Origin: Hepsetus odoe
Taxonomy: Eukaryota; Chordata; Actinopteri; Characiformes; Hepsetidae
Length of the DNA stretch: 64,000 nt
Reading direction: 5' to 3'
Assembly: GCA_017165825.1 (NCBI GenBank)
Contig: CM029372.1
Span: 8,769,481-8,833,480 of the forward strand
Under the pieces are notes generated by a model, which had not been told where the DNA came from, ran no database searches, and saw nothing but the letters and a program-made list of their open reading frames with translations. This document shows, piece by piece, positions 13,083-24,744 of this stretch (positions are counted from its first letter, which is position 1; each line of letters begins with the position of its first letter). The position numbers and the translations under genes were made by a program.

Positions 13083-13525
13083 GGTCTGCCATGACACAAA
13101 CTCGGACACAGCAAGTTGCACTGCGTTGTGTGTGTTTTGATACAATTCTATCACAGCTAGCATTAACTTATTTATAGATTTGTGCTCTGATACCTCTTTA
13201 TCTGACAACTACACAGGATAGGCTTTACACCCCGTGCACATCAATGAGCTTTGGGTGCTTATGATCCTGTTGTCTGTTCATTAGTTGTCCTTGGACGTTT
13301 TTTTGGTAGGTACTAGCCACTGCATAAAAGGAACACCCTGCTGTTTTGGAGATGCTTTGAATCAACAAGGCATCAGAATATAACCCTTTTAAAGGCACTC
13401 AGATGCTTTGCTTCCCCATTTATTCTGCTTCCAGTACATCAAACTGGCAGTTCATTTGCTGCCTAATATATTCCATCTCTTGATAAGTACCACTGTAACA
13501 AGATACTCAATGTTAATCACTTCAG
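13083..13525 (-). mobile_element. Tc1/mariner-like remnant, family B (copy 1)
   Basis: On the - strand this segment matches the 5' part and helix-turn-helix-coding part of a common fish Tc1-like element. Shared blocks include ACATCAATGAGC, TTGGTAGGTACTAGCCACTGCA, GGAACACCC and TTGCTGCCTAATATATTCC. Related copies lie at 24745-25110 (-) and 39652-40083 (+). No open transposase frame remains. Confidence 0.65.
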
Positions 13526-14985
13526 TTTGTTTTAATAGCATGAGTGATTGTATGTGTTGGACTAATATTTTTAACATATTCAAGTCTTTCTTGAAGGGAG
13601 AGATTTTTAACGGAACACGTTACTAAGAATTCAATTACACTGAAAACAATATTGTAAAGAAGTTAAAATTTCTACAGATTATTTTGAGTTGTGCCTTATC
13701 ACTATGTGTTTTAAATGTATTTAAAACATATGCTGAACATTTCACATTGTTATGTTTTATTATGGAATTAAGGAAAGCCATCATTGCAACTTCAGAATAT
13801 ATTGTTGAAATCTGGATACTTCAAAGTACTATGTTGTTTTGTTAAGTCCACTCCTACAAAATTCCCCAGCACTTGACCTTGAAAACAGCATGCGACCAAC
13901 ACATCTCTCATTAGTCTCCTACATTTTCTCTGTTATTCTGTTACTGCTGTATTAAATTGCATACAGTGTTGAGGGTTTAAAGGGCCTCTCTTGATTGCAT
14001 GCCTCCCTTGAGCATGACTATACCTAATTCATTTCCTCCAATTCATCGCATTCAAACTGATGAGAATAATATATGAATCAGACATCTCTATCTACACATC
14101 ATGTTTCAACTTGAAATGATCAAAGGTTGCATTTGCGTTGCGCTTTATGGAATTCCCTTTGCAGAACTCCTTCGACCAAGTGTGAAAAGTACACCAATGA
14201 AACATAATGTCTGCGTAAGATTCTGTTGATCAGCTGGATGTGTTCTGACAACTCCATTAAAGATGATTTAAAACTGAATCATCAAAGAGATCCCCATCAA
14301 CTACTTAAGTGGCAGATGATAATAATAATCTCTCATTAATAGTAGCTTGTACTATGCCTTCACATGGTTTAAATCATGAAGACAAGGTAGATGCTGATAA
14401 CAGGGTTTAGTGGAGCTCTTCCCTCTATTACAGGTGATTTTTCATACAATGCTGAGTCGATAACAGTTTTATGCTTTTATCTAACCTAGCTGTTTCAATT
14501 CATAAAACAAGCTACTGATATGTGGGATCAGGTTTGTAAGAAAAATGCAAAGAATGAGTGACCTGAGTACTGCTTTCAGGAACCACTGATCTATAGTTTT
14601 CTGATTGGTTCCTTAAAATATAATGCCAATAAGAGATTTCATAAGCAATCTTAGAAGAAGCAATTTTTCGGCTGCTTAGTTTCATGAAGAACCTTTAAAA
14701 GGATGGTTTAAAACTAAGATTTGTGTGGAGTCTGAGGAACCTTGTTTAAGAAGTGTCGATATAAGAGGTAGAGATTCAAACGGCCTGTTTTTCTACTAAC
14801 TGTGTGCCTCAGCCAATTTATTTAGGAAGTTCATTTTTGAGAGTGTTTCAGCAGTAGCCGATGCCTCATGGCCACTCCGAAGCTGAGTGTCTTTGCAGAG
14901 GGGATGTCAACAGTCTGTAAATCTGTGCAGTCCCTACATCTGTTTGCAGAGGACAGCTTGAGCTATTGAGTATCCCTGTTAATCC

Positions 14986-14988
<3 letters not shown>
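13526..14988. other. AT-rich spacer
   Basis: No gene recognised. A GAACC/GGTTCC-rich stretch at about 14565-14760 may be a diverged relative of the MITE at 4.2-4.8 kb. Confidence 0.4.

Positions 14989-15045
<57 letters not shown>
14989..15045. repeat. (GA)n microsatellite
   Basis: About 57 bases of uninterrupted AG dinucleotide. Confidence 0.97.
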
Positions 15046-15048
<3 letters not shown>

Positions 15049-15529
15049 CAGAGGCCTCAACCTAAAGAAGTGTGATTATAAATTGATTAGATTTTGATCA
15101 CAGCAAGCAGCATATTTTTTCCACTGTGTTTGTAAATGTCATTTGAAATTTGATCTGGTCTCTACCCCATCTAAACAAGACATTTAGCTTGCACGTGAAC
15201 TTGAATGGCTACTTCTTTTACCCAACAAGGCACAGGGATGAATGTTATCATTAAATAAAGAATAAAATAAGCACAATGTTATAGACAAAACAGGGAGCAA
15301 AATTTCATTTTTAAAAACAAGAGACTGAACTTCACCTGCACAAATGGAGACAGATGATGACAGATGATGGCATTTAGATTTCCCAGACCTGGACATTATG
15401 AAACATTTCTAGGTCACTGTTAATCAGTGGAACCACAAAAGGCTCATTCACAATGCCTTTCCCTAAACAGGCCAACTTTTGAGTACCATACGAAAGTTAA
15501 CAAATAGATCAATAGAAAGGCTTTATTTT

Positions 15530-15870
15530 TTATTGGAGCTGAGAGACCTGGCTAACCCTGCCGACGTTAATCCGGGTTAGATCTGCAGCATCTCTTATGA
15601 TGACGCCAGGATCGGCCTGGGACGAGACGGTCCTAGATCAGGGAATAAAGGGCAACTCGGCTGTTAATCTGTTGCTGCTTGCTTCTGCTGATCCTACAAC
15701 ATGACCAGGCCATTGGAGGAAAGACATCACCCACAGCCCGTTACGCTGCTGCTGGGATAATCTCATTAGGCCTGTCCCAGAGTCTCTCCGGGTCTCCGAG
15801 ACAAGACGGGTCATCAGGGACGTGTGTCCTACTCTGTCACGGCATGCCACAACAGTGACATGAGACACCC
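15530..15870. other. Local GC-rich, non-repetitive block
   Basis: A compositionally distinct stretch with scattered CpGs, lying about 500 bp upstream of the CpG-rich region. It has a 76-residue open frame on the - strand (15638-15868) without recognisable domains. It could be conserved non-coding DNA or old decayed sequence; nothing more can be said. Confidence 0.3.
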
Positions 15871-16014
15871 AGCACTAAAACCACACGCAAGAGTTTGAAT
15901 GAGGGCAGCAGTCTTACTAGCTTGAAGAAGCAAAAGATTTAGCTGGGAGTAAAACTTATTTAGGTAATTATCAGAGGGAAAATAGAATTAGAATGAAAAC
16001 ACTTCTACTGTGGT

Positions 16015-17050
16015 TGTAGCCCGGGGCACGGAAACTGTGAAGCAGCTTCACCTTCACACTCGGCCGCCGGTAAGTATAAAAACCATCGAGATTTAACAGA
16101 AGCAACGTAAAAATATGTCAAAGGCAGAAAAGGGTACAGATGCACTTTTGCTTTTTGATTGTAGAGCAGTTGTGTAAAACTCTCCTCTAAAAACTAGGAA
16201 CTATGACTTCCAGCCCTTTTTGATTTTGACCTTAATGTTTAGTTCAACGTTTAGATGCACTTTAAACTGAACACAGGGCATATAAAACAGTGCAATGCTG
16301 CATATATAAGCTAAAAGCAAGGCTGGCAGAGGCTCCACATGCAGGCAGATTAGACGCTCCAGAAAGCTGCCATTACTTTTGGACTTTTTACTTCATTTCA
16401 TGCGAATGTTCGGCCTGTTATGACTCCTCTGCCTTGCCACACACTCCCGAGGCCGCCCAGGCGCGGGCTGAGCGCCGTGAGAGAGAGAGAGAGGTGAGGA
16501 TTTCCCTCAGGGCTGAGGCGCTGCTGTGCTGAGTGTGTGGGGAACAGCGGCTCGCTGTGTGAGCGTGCACGCGCCGCGCGCCGCCTCGTCAACTCGTTTG
16601 AATTTGTAACGGTCGCGCCGAGCGGATGAGGGAACCCGGTGAACTCTGCTCAGCGGCGCAGGAGATTATCCCCCGCTTTGTGGAGACGCGCACGCAAGAC
16701 GACCTGGACTCCGACGCGAACTTGACGGTGCCTTTTCGCCTCGACACTTTCAGCAGTTTCTTTTTTGTTTTGTTTTAAACACACCCCCCCCCTTCCCCTC
16801 CCACCGGCCTGAGGGACGCCTCGACACACAGACTCAAACAAACACTCACACCGAGGAAAGTCCGACTTCAGCCACCTCCAAGGTCTGTGTCTCTGCCCGC
16901 TCTTGCTGTCTTTGTGGGCCGTGTTTTGTGTCCTCTGTCCGTCTGCTTTGCCTCTTTCCCTGTCGCCTGTGTCGGTGTTCACTGACCGGACTCCAGGGCT
17001 GCGCTGCCCTGTCAGCACATTATGCTAACGAGACCTTCTTCAGGTTCACT
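16015..17050. promoter_or_regulatory. CpG-rich island, candidate promoter/first exon
   Basis: A strong CpG concentration at 16440-16740, and a smaller CpG-rich patch at 16020-16070 that ends in a near-perfect + strand splice donor (GTAAGTAT at 16070). On the - strand a GTGAGTG donor-like site lies at about 16843-16850. Open frames here are Arg/Ala-rich and look like GC artefacts. This is the best promoter-like block in the left half. It could serve a let-7 host transcript reading rightward or a neighbouring gene reading leftward; the sequence alone does not decide. Confidence 0.45.
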
Positions 17051-18773
17051 CCAGCCGGCCTCGCACAACAAGAGCTGTTTTACTGTCGTTCGGCTCAAAA
17101 ATAAAACATCCTTCCTTAACACCCAGCTCCTCGGGCCTGTCAGAGCCTAACCCAGCCTGCAGTTTGCAGCAGGATTAATGTGGGTTGCTTTAATTCAAAA
17201 TATGCCTGTTGGTGCAAATAGCAAAGCTGTCTGCTTCAGTGTGAAGTACTTCTTCAGGTTTCGTGGCGTCCTGACCTCCTTGAATCTGTTTGTTTGTGAG
17301 CGCCTTGCTCCCAAGCTTTGAAATGAGCGTGCACCTTCTCACCTCCTCAAACTCAGACACAGATAACTGTGCTATCCCCTTGTGTCACACATTGCTGAGC
17401 TACACAGCCAGTTTGCTGCTCCCCTTTTTAAAAAGTCTGACCTTAAAGGATTGATGAGTATCTCGTCAGTTTGGGGTGGATTTCTGGTCTTTGTGATGGT
17501 TGAGGGTAACCAGGCCATAAGAGACAGTGTTGTGGTTCAGTGGGAGTGCTTTGGGCAGTGGATGTTCTGGATTTAGGTGCTTTGACTCATCGTGGTCTCA
17601 GTATTAATGCGGTTTTGCATTAGACAAACACAGTGCCATTTGCACTCTTTTATAGTGATGGGAGTAATCGGTTCAGCACTATATTTCACCAAGATAAACA
17701 CTCTACTCCTCTGGCTTGTCAGAAGAAAAAAAGATGCAAAATCAGTGTTTTTGGTTTGTTACGGTTTTCTTTTAGTTTTTCGAAATTATTATTTTATGGT
17801 ATATTCAGTAAGTATTAGTATTAAATGTATTCAGTAAAGTATTAGTATTAACAACAACTTGTCATGACCAAGACACCCATTACAAATGTCATTATACATT
17901 TATTAAAAACTGTTAATATACATTATCCACAGGAATATGTAATATATAATTTTATAATTTGTGGTTGTGGTGGACACAGCCATCGGATTGGTCTAATTGT
18001 TACTTAATGCATATTTGATATAAAATAGTTGAAAATCATCAGACAGCTCTACCTGCAGACACCCAGAGACATTTGTTTATGGTAGTTCACAGAAAAACAC
18101 ACAGTAAGGAGGTTCTGAATGTAACTGACAGAGTCAGCATTGCTGATAGATACAGTCCATCGAACGTCCAAAGGAATTTACTTGGAAAAACAAAAAAAAT
18201 GTTGTTTATGGTTGTTATCCAGACAATATTCCAAGAGGATCTGGTACTGTAATAATTAGCACTTAGTTTCCCTGAGAGTAAACCAGCTGTGTAACTGTGA
18301 AACATAAGGGTTCACTTGACCTGCCGGGGACATTTGAGGACACAGGGACACACAGACTTAAAAAAGTAAATAAATGAAAGAAACTGTAAATATATTAAGA
18401 CATTTAATAATCTGTATATCGTGTATTGTGAATTACGTTATATAATTAAGTTGTATACAAAGAATAAGGAAGTGTAAGTTTAAGTTCTCCCTGTTCCAGT
18501 TCCAGTTGATGATTTCTTTTTTTCTTTTTTCTAACACATGTCCAGGATAAACTACTTGGTTTTTTTTAGGGTTTCACGTTCTCTTTGTTTTGAATGTTTC
18601 TTTTAGCACATTAAAGCAGCCCCTTGGTTGTGCCATCAGGATCTTTTGTGTGTGCTACTATACGTTGATATAGAAAGTAGAATTTGCTGCTTGCTGCTTT
18701 GGGTGCCTCTGAAGAGTTAGGTCAGCCTGTGTGAAGTCTGTAAGCTTTTAAGTTCACAAGTAACTACATAATG

Positions 18774-18774
<1 letters not shown>
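17051..18774. other. AT-rich spacer
   Basis: Only short open frames without recognisable domains. No RNA gene or transposon recognised. Confidence 0.4.

Positions 18775-18812
<38 letters not shown>
18775..18812. repeat. (GT)n microsatellite
   Basis: About 38 bases of GT dinucleotide followed by a variant GCGTGTA/TGTGCG stretch. Confidence 0.95.
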
Positions 18813-18816
<4 letters not shown>

Positions 18817-20385
18817 TGTATGTGTGCGCATGTGTGCGGGTGCGGCACAAAGTGTCGCAGCAGTGTTTTTTCTTTTATTGGTAGTGGTTTTGGTATGCAA
18901 TAAAAACAGTTTTCTTTACAATGGCATTTGTGTTTATTGTCACTTTTTTACAGCATTCATGTGCTTGACTTGATTCAGCAATTGAGCAAGAATCTGCATT
19001 GCAAGGGTTTATGTCTGTATGCATATGTGTTTGCAAGTGAGAGAAAGAGGTCTGGAGAAGGAGAGAGGGATTATGTGTATGCGTCCGCCTTTCGGTCCCC
19101 TCCCCCATCATTTCCTTGTAAGAGCTGATGGAGAGAGGAGTTCATCTGAGGACAGGGGAACGCTTTTCTTTCCAGAGTGAATCATTTAGGAAAAATGAGC
19201 CCCTGGACTGAGTTGCCCCTGCATTTTGGCATGTTTCTCTTCTTTGCTTTACTGTCTATTTTGGCTGAACTTGCAGTTCTTCATTTCACTGCCAAGAAAA
19301 CTTCAGGTCCTTTAAAGATACAGCAGGCAAAAGCAGTTCTTGATTCAACCTCGTCCTTAAAGCAAATAAAAATAAATCTCTCTATGATTCGGCCATTTCT
19401 TCCTGTTTGGTTGAGAATTCCATTGGGAGTAGAGTTGTTTTCCTGTGAGTAACTCACTGTCCTCATGGAGAGGGACACTTTTATGGGTTTTTTACAAAGT
19501 GAATTTACATGAGTGGCTTCTATTAGAAAGAGCAAAGACCTGATCTGAACACAGATCTATTGAAACAGGTTGTCTACATTTCATATATTAATTTCTGCAG
19601 TGTAGTCTGTTTATTTTCTATGTTGTAGTGTTGTCAAATTTCTACTACATATGTACAGTTACCGGAACAATTTGAAGGCTGAGAATTAAGAAATTCTAGC
19701 AATACATTGTAGTTATAGAATTGAAGTTTAGTAAAAAGCATAGAATTGAACATGGCTGGTGGATCTGCACTATTTTTGCGTTTATACATTCGGCATGAAT
19801 TTACTGAATTTAAAGTGGTTTTACGGCAAACACTGGATTTTTTTTTCTTTTGTAGTCCATGCGCAGCATAGTCATTGTGAATTACAACACACCCTATCAC
19901 TGAATTGAATAGATTATTATTGATTATGGTACACAAGGACAATACTAAGCAAATAGTTTAGTGTTAGTTATTTTTTGCTGTGAGTGTAGCAAAAGTGATT
20001 CTGTAGTAGTAGATTTGACCTGAGCATGGACAGTAAATGTTATGGTGAATAATCACATTACTCATATGCTTTTATTAGCATATTGTGGATAACATCAGTT
20101 TTCACAAGCTTACTGTATTAGTAGTCTTGGTTAATTAGATTTGGCCAAACAAAGTATATTAAAAAAAATTAGAGAAATATGCAATTAAAAATTATTGCAA
20201 ATTAGTTTTTGTTCTTTTTTGCACGGCAATGTTATAGGTTATATTTTGCTAAATATTTACCACCCTTGATGCACCACTTCGGAAACTAAAGGACAATTAA
20301 ACGGGGAACTACTGAGCACAGGTTTCAGGCTTGGCCTTTGTAACGATTAGCTAGCTTTTGCTTCCACTAATATGTACTTGGAGAA
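18813..20385. other. AT-rich spacer
   Basis: A 91-residue open frame at 19177-19452 (+) includes a hydrophobic stretch but matches nothing I recognise and has no supporting splice or codon signal. The remainder is AT-rich and unremarkable. Confidence 0.35.
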
Positions 20386-21800
20386 CAAGATTCATTGTCT
20401 AAGCTGGAAGTAGGGCATCAGCCTCCTACTAAGGTCAACACCACATTTATGGACTGCAGTAGAGGCCCAGAGGTGCTCTGGTGTTTCTCCAATGCCTAAC
20501 GGCAATACCATTTGAATTGTACTGTTGCTGAGACCCCATGTCAGCTTCCTATTCTGGGGGCGAGGGGGGAACATACCCAAACTGACACTGGAAAAGAAAC
20601 ATACCAGTGGTTGAGTGCTGGAAGGTTACTCTGGCTACATAAAGTTCTCTGTCCGGGTGGAGTGTCAGAAAAGACCATGTGAAGATGTCTGTCAATATCC
20701 AAGTTGACCCTCTCTCTTCAGCTATTGTGCTAATTTAAGTGTCATGAGCTCCAGTTACCCGACATCATAAATAATCCTCTGGGTGAGGATATATGAAAAG
20801 AAGGTGCAGCTGTGGAGTTTCCAATCAGAGCTGCACCACTGGGAATGAAATCTGTCAGAAGAAATTGGCCAGGCATAGAAAGCTTTGCAGTATACACAAT
20901 GGGCATGGCCGGTCCATTTCTTCGATTCCATTTAGAGTCCATTCTAATTTGGTCTTTAGGTACACCAAGCCCAGGAGGATGACAGTCTAAGCATGGAGGG
21001 GGGTCTTCTCCAACATAAACATGATTTTCCAGGAGAATTGGAGAACCCTCTGGATGTAATCCACAAACTGATTGACTGTAAAAGAGAATGTCATGGAGAC
21101 AGAGGAACTACTAGTGGCCCCCACAAGTCCTCTCTGATGAAATGCTGGAAGACAGCTGGTTTATTAATTTTTACAAAAAGCATGATGAGGAATCCTTAAT
21201 GACCTAATGAAGTTATTAAAGCTGTCTTCCTTTTCTCACCTTCTCAAACATTGAGAAGATTGTATTTCCACTTTAGTAAATGTGGAAGCCTGGTGCTTCC
21301 TAAAAGATAGAGGTCACAGGGGTCAAGAGTAACTGCTCTTTACTGTGGTCTTGTGTAGGCCTGATATAGGACTGTTTACTAACAATCTTTTGAACATCTC
21401 AAAACTCAGAGGGAAGCCAAGAGTGTATTGAATAGGGAACGAACAGGTCCTTGATTGGGGCTGGGAGCCAGAAAACAAGATATTTGACACTAGATTCCCT
21501 AAACTGCCAATAGGCATGTCAGCTCATTTATCCTGGAGCTTATAATGTTGTATCCCGATGAACCCCACAATCAATGGCAAATGGCAGATGCACTAACTAC
21601 AAACCAATTGATCCTCTTGTACTGCACAGTCTGCAGTGTAATGAGCTGGGACTGCTGGGTAACCACCCCAGTGTTGATAGGCAACCTTTTATTGGCAGTT
21701 AATGACAGTGGCCACTCCACGGGTGCAAAAGCTAGTTTAAGGGTTATGGTCAAGGCAATAAAATTGTTCCTTTATTTGTAAAAGCCATGTTGTTCCTTTT
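20386..21800 (-). pseudogene. Degenerate coding-like DNA of unknown origin
   Basis: Several short - strand open segments follow one another at 21571-21753, 21323-21517, 20742-20942 and 20392-20580. The base composition is more balanced than in the flanks, and Asn-x-Ser/Thr sites occur (for example in the 20742-20942 segment). The pattern suggests an old, interrupted coding sequence read right to left, such as a decayed retroelement or endogenous retroviral surface-protein-like gene. The resemblance is weak: no reverse transcriptase, integrase or LTR could be recognised, so this could also be chance. Confidence 0.25.
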
Positions 21801-21858
21801 GCTATTATCACCATTCATTTTTCTTTTCAATGATTACAATTATTATAAGGTGCAGCAT

Positions 21859-22038
21859 AGGGCAGCAGTGGTCTAGTGCTTGGCCCTGGATTGGAAGATT
21901 GTGGGTTCGATTCCCTCCCTGTATGTCCCAGTACCATCCCTGTCACTGCTCCCCTGGGCGGTGGGTGAACTGCAGAGGTTGAATGTTGTTGTGCTGTGCT
22001 GCGTTTCACAGTGACAATAATAGTCACTTTCACTTTCA
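21859..22038 (+). mobile_element. tRNA-derived SINE, family A (copy 2)
   Basis: It opens with GGCAGCAGTGGTCTAGTG and carries a B-box-like GGGTTCGATTCCC at about 21902. It ends with the family tail AATAGTCACTTTCACTTTCA. The middle block is partly deleted compared with copy 5 at 61434. Confidence 0.88.
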
Positions 22039-22307
22039 TAAGTCCCCACTTCTGTGAAGGAACTAGGCTTGGTGTGGGTGGTTTAGCCTTAGCTAAACTG
22101 TACTAGTCCAGTCCAAGTTCTTGTTTTAAGCTCTGTGCTTTTAGGACCTTTTTGAAGAAATCCTACAGGCGTATGATTGAGTGTGTGGATTTAAAAGGAA
22201 ATAATTGCGGCTCACATTAGCCCCTTTAATTAAGTGTTTGTGTGGTATTTTTTAACAATACTCCTAGCCTGCTATGTAGTGTTTTTGCAGTCTGCGATAA
22301 AGGTATC

Positions 22308-22859
22308 TACAGTACTGTGCAAAAGTTTTAGGCAGGTGTGAAAAAATGCTGTAAACAAAGAATGCTTTCAAAAATGGAAGTGTTAATCATTTATTTTCAT
22401 CAATCAACAAAATGCAGTGAATGAACAAAAGAGAAATCTAAAATCAATGTTTGGTGTAACCACCCTTTGCCTTCAAAACAGCATCAGTTATTATAGGTAC
22501 ACTTGCACACAGATTTTAAAGGAACTCGGTTGATAGGTTGTTCCAAACATGACTGTGTTTCAACCTACGTGTGACATTGATGATCATCAGCACCTGTTTG
22601 GTAAAATTGGTTGATCATACACCGACTATAATCCTACAAAATCCCTAACTTGCACAAAGTGTACCTAGAAGAACTGATGCTGGTTTGAAGGCAAACGGTA
22701 GTAACACCAAATATTGATTTGATTTAGATTTTTCTTTTACTCGCTCACTTTGCATTTTGTAAACTGATAAAAAGAAACAATCATTATTTATATTTCTGAA
22801 AGCATTCTTTGTTTACAGCATTTTTTCACACCTGCCTAAAACTTTTGCACAGTACTGTA
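22308..22859. mobile_element. Fold-back MITE with about 200-bp inverted arms, TA ends
   Basis: The element starts TACAGTACTGTGCAAAAGTT and ends with its exact inverse. The first ~62 bases of each end are perfect inverted repeats, and imperfect pairing continues for about 200 bases (both arms read through a TTTGGTGTAAC/TTTGGTGTTAC block and a GCCTTCAAA block). TA at both edges fits a Tc1/mariner-type target duplication. No coding capacity. A single arm of the same family lies at 24460-24702. Confidence 0.85.
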
Positions 22860-23609
22860 TGTCATTATCAAATTAAGAAATGTTAGAGAGATGAAGGGAA
22901 TGAATCGCTCTCTTCAGGCCTGTGCTTTTGTTCACCTTTTCCCCACTGCAGTGGTGCCTCTGTCAATCAGCTACATCAGATGATCTTAATGATCGGTGCT
23001 GATATTAAGCTTAGAATCTGCATCTTTTAAAGCATGTGAGAGACATGACTTATTTCAAATTTGGACATGAAACTGAACGTATTTTTACTCTAGACTCTCC
23101 TGTTTTTAAAAATGGTTATTTTTAAATATGACCAGAATTTTTTTATTAACCACACAGACTGATATTAATAAAATACAATATTTAAAAATTGGAATGGTGT
23201 TCGTCAGGATTTAAAGCCACATAAGAGTTATGTTGGCTAGATAGAGTTAGCATTGTAATACTATAATACTACATGTAACTACTGTATTGTTAGTGATTCT
23301 TGGTATTGTTTGTGAACCAATGTTTGAGAATCAAAATTCATCAGGAATTAATAAGGGTAAAAGTGGCATTGGTGCATTGCTATTACTAATGAAAATCAGC
23401 TATTTATTAATCTGGTTTCATGAACAGTCATATGATAAATTAATTACTTATCTTAACTTAAAAGTCTCCATTTCAATAAAAGAAGTCTTAGCATTCATGC
23501 ATATAGTTCTTTTGAGTAATTTTACCAAACCAAAATATGATTTCCCTGGTTTGTCACTATGTATTTTACCTTCCCATTTTATACTCTTCTTTATATTCTT
23601 CTTATTCCC
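22860..23609. other. AT-rich spacer
   Basis: No gene recognised. The 130-residue open frame at 23287-23679 (+) runs into the LTR that follows and has no recognisable domain. Confidence 0.4.
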
Positions 23610-23834
23610 TGTCACGGTAGATGGCTCTCTGACTGAGCACACCTGGGCTCATCAGGGCACATTTATAAGCCCCAATTAATCATAGCAGAGCATCAGTCAT
23701 TTGCACGAGTGGTCACCGTTATAACAGTGGTGCCTTCGTTTGCATCTTTGGTTACGTGCACTCTGTTTAATAAAGCTAAGAACAAGCATCCTGGCTATGC
23801 GTTTATGTCCTATCCACAGCACTCCAGCGTTACA
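23610..23834 (+). repeat. 5' LTR of the short element
   Basis: TG...CA termini. The first ~45 bases match the U3 start of the larger element's LTR (TGTCACGGT, GATGGC/TGCTCT, CTGACTGAGCACACCTGGGCT). It contains TATA-like and AATAAA signals in an order consistent with U3-R-U5. Confidence 0.75.
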
Positions 23835-24119
23835 GAAATGACTGACCTTCTGGACATAGCTAGCCATGGGAGTGAAGAAGAGCAAGTGTTGTGTGCGGCA
23901 GCGGGCAGTGTTGTGGAGACGTTGCAGCTAATAAGGTCTTGGACAACAGGGGCATCAACAGGCTTTGCTTCTCCGGATCTCGAGCATCTGGAGGGTAAGG
24001 AGTGGGTGCTACGGACACCGGCGGCCACAGCCAAGGAACTCAAGCGTTGTCTGAAGCGGTTGACGTCAGAGATCACGCTCGTTCCCACCCTGGAGACCGA
24101 GCTGCCCATGGATAGGTGA
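23835..24119 (+). pseudogene. gag-like fragment of the short LTR element
   Basis: The + strand frame running to a stop at 24119 encodes a segment beginning around HGSEEEQ and containing an EHLEGKEW...AATAKELK pattern, then PTLE.ELPMDR. The frame is open from inside the LTR (23709), but the element-specific homology begins after the LTR at 23835. The same pattern occurs in the - strand frame 30273-29941 of the larger element, which supports a common retroelement origin. I assign it to gag only because it is the first internal frame after an LTR; no zinc knuckle or capsid motif is visible. Confidence 0.5.
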
Positions 24120-24346
24120 ACTGGGGTACCCCTCGCCACCGCCTGCATCCCTGGACAGGGCCGGAGCTAGTCTGAGGTCCCCTCATGTTTGTGTTTTGGC
24201 CCTGAGGATGGTTCTAGTCATGTGCCGCATTAAGAGGGCTGTTTTGGGTTTTGGTTTTGGGTTTTCGTTTGGTCTCCCCTCAGAGGTCCAGCGCCGAGGG
24301 AGGTAAGGTTGAGCACCCCAGGAGTGGTGCCTTTGGGGGGAGCTTA

Positions 24347-24459
24347 TGTCAGGGTAGATGGCGCTCAAATGAGTCAAAGCAGAGCATCAGTCATTCGCAT
24401 GGGTAATCTCCATTGCAACAGTGGTGCCTTTGTTTGTATCTTTGGTTATATTTCGGCTA
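24347..24459 (+). repeat. Truncated 3' LTR, interrupted by a MITE arm
   Basis: It begins TGTCAGGGTAGATGGCGCTC directly after a purine tract and matches 23610-23755 with an internal deletion. The sequence past about 24447 no longer matches, and the MITE terminus begins at 24460. Confidence 0.7.
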
Positions 24460-24702
24460 TACAGTACTGTGCAAAAGTTTTAGACAGGTGTGAAAAAATG
24501 CTGTAGACAAAGAATGCTTTCAGAAATATAAATAACAATTGTTTCTTTTTATCAGTTTACAAAATGCAAAGTGAGCGAACAAAAGAAAAATCTAAATCAA
24601 ATCAATATTTGGTGTTACTACATTTTACCTTCAAACCAGCATTAATTCTAATAGGTACTCTTGCACAAAGTCAGGGATTTTGTAGGATCAGACCATTTGG
24701 TT
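24460..24702. mobile_element. Single arm of the fold-back MITE family
   Basis: It starts TACAGTACTGTGCAAAAGTT and stays collinear with the reverse complement of the right arm of 22308-22859 for about 240 bases, up to the GATTTTGTAGGATCA block. The other arm is missing, so the element is truncated or was deleted when the adjacent Tc1 remnant arrived. Confidence 0.8.
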
Positions 24703-24744
24703 CAGCACATGGCACTGATGCTTGTTTAGAATGAGTTACAAGAA

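Larger units (their letters stand above)
23610..24459 (+). mobile_element. Short non-autonomous LTR element with gag-like fragment
   Basis: The 5' LTR is 23610-23834 (TGTCACGG...GTTACA, 225 bp). It contains a TATA-like TTTATAAG at about 23663 and AATAAA at 23769. A second, truncated LTR starts at 24347 (TGTCAGGG) after a purine tract TTTGGGGGGAG and repeats the CAGAGCATCAGTCATT..CATGGGTAATC-type block. It ends at about 24459, where a MITE arm begins. The internal 512 bp is too short for polymerase genes. Its coding part parallels the gag-like frame of the larger element at 26952-30617, with the shared pattern EHL.G.EW..RT.AATAKEL. Confidence 0.75.

Noticed and set aside
19177..19452. Small membrane-protein-like open frame
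   Set aside because: It has a single hydrophobic stretch with no family resemblance, no promoter context and AT-rich codon use typical of the surrounding non-coding DNA.
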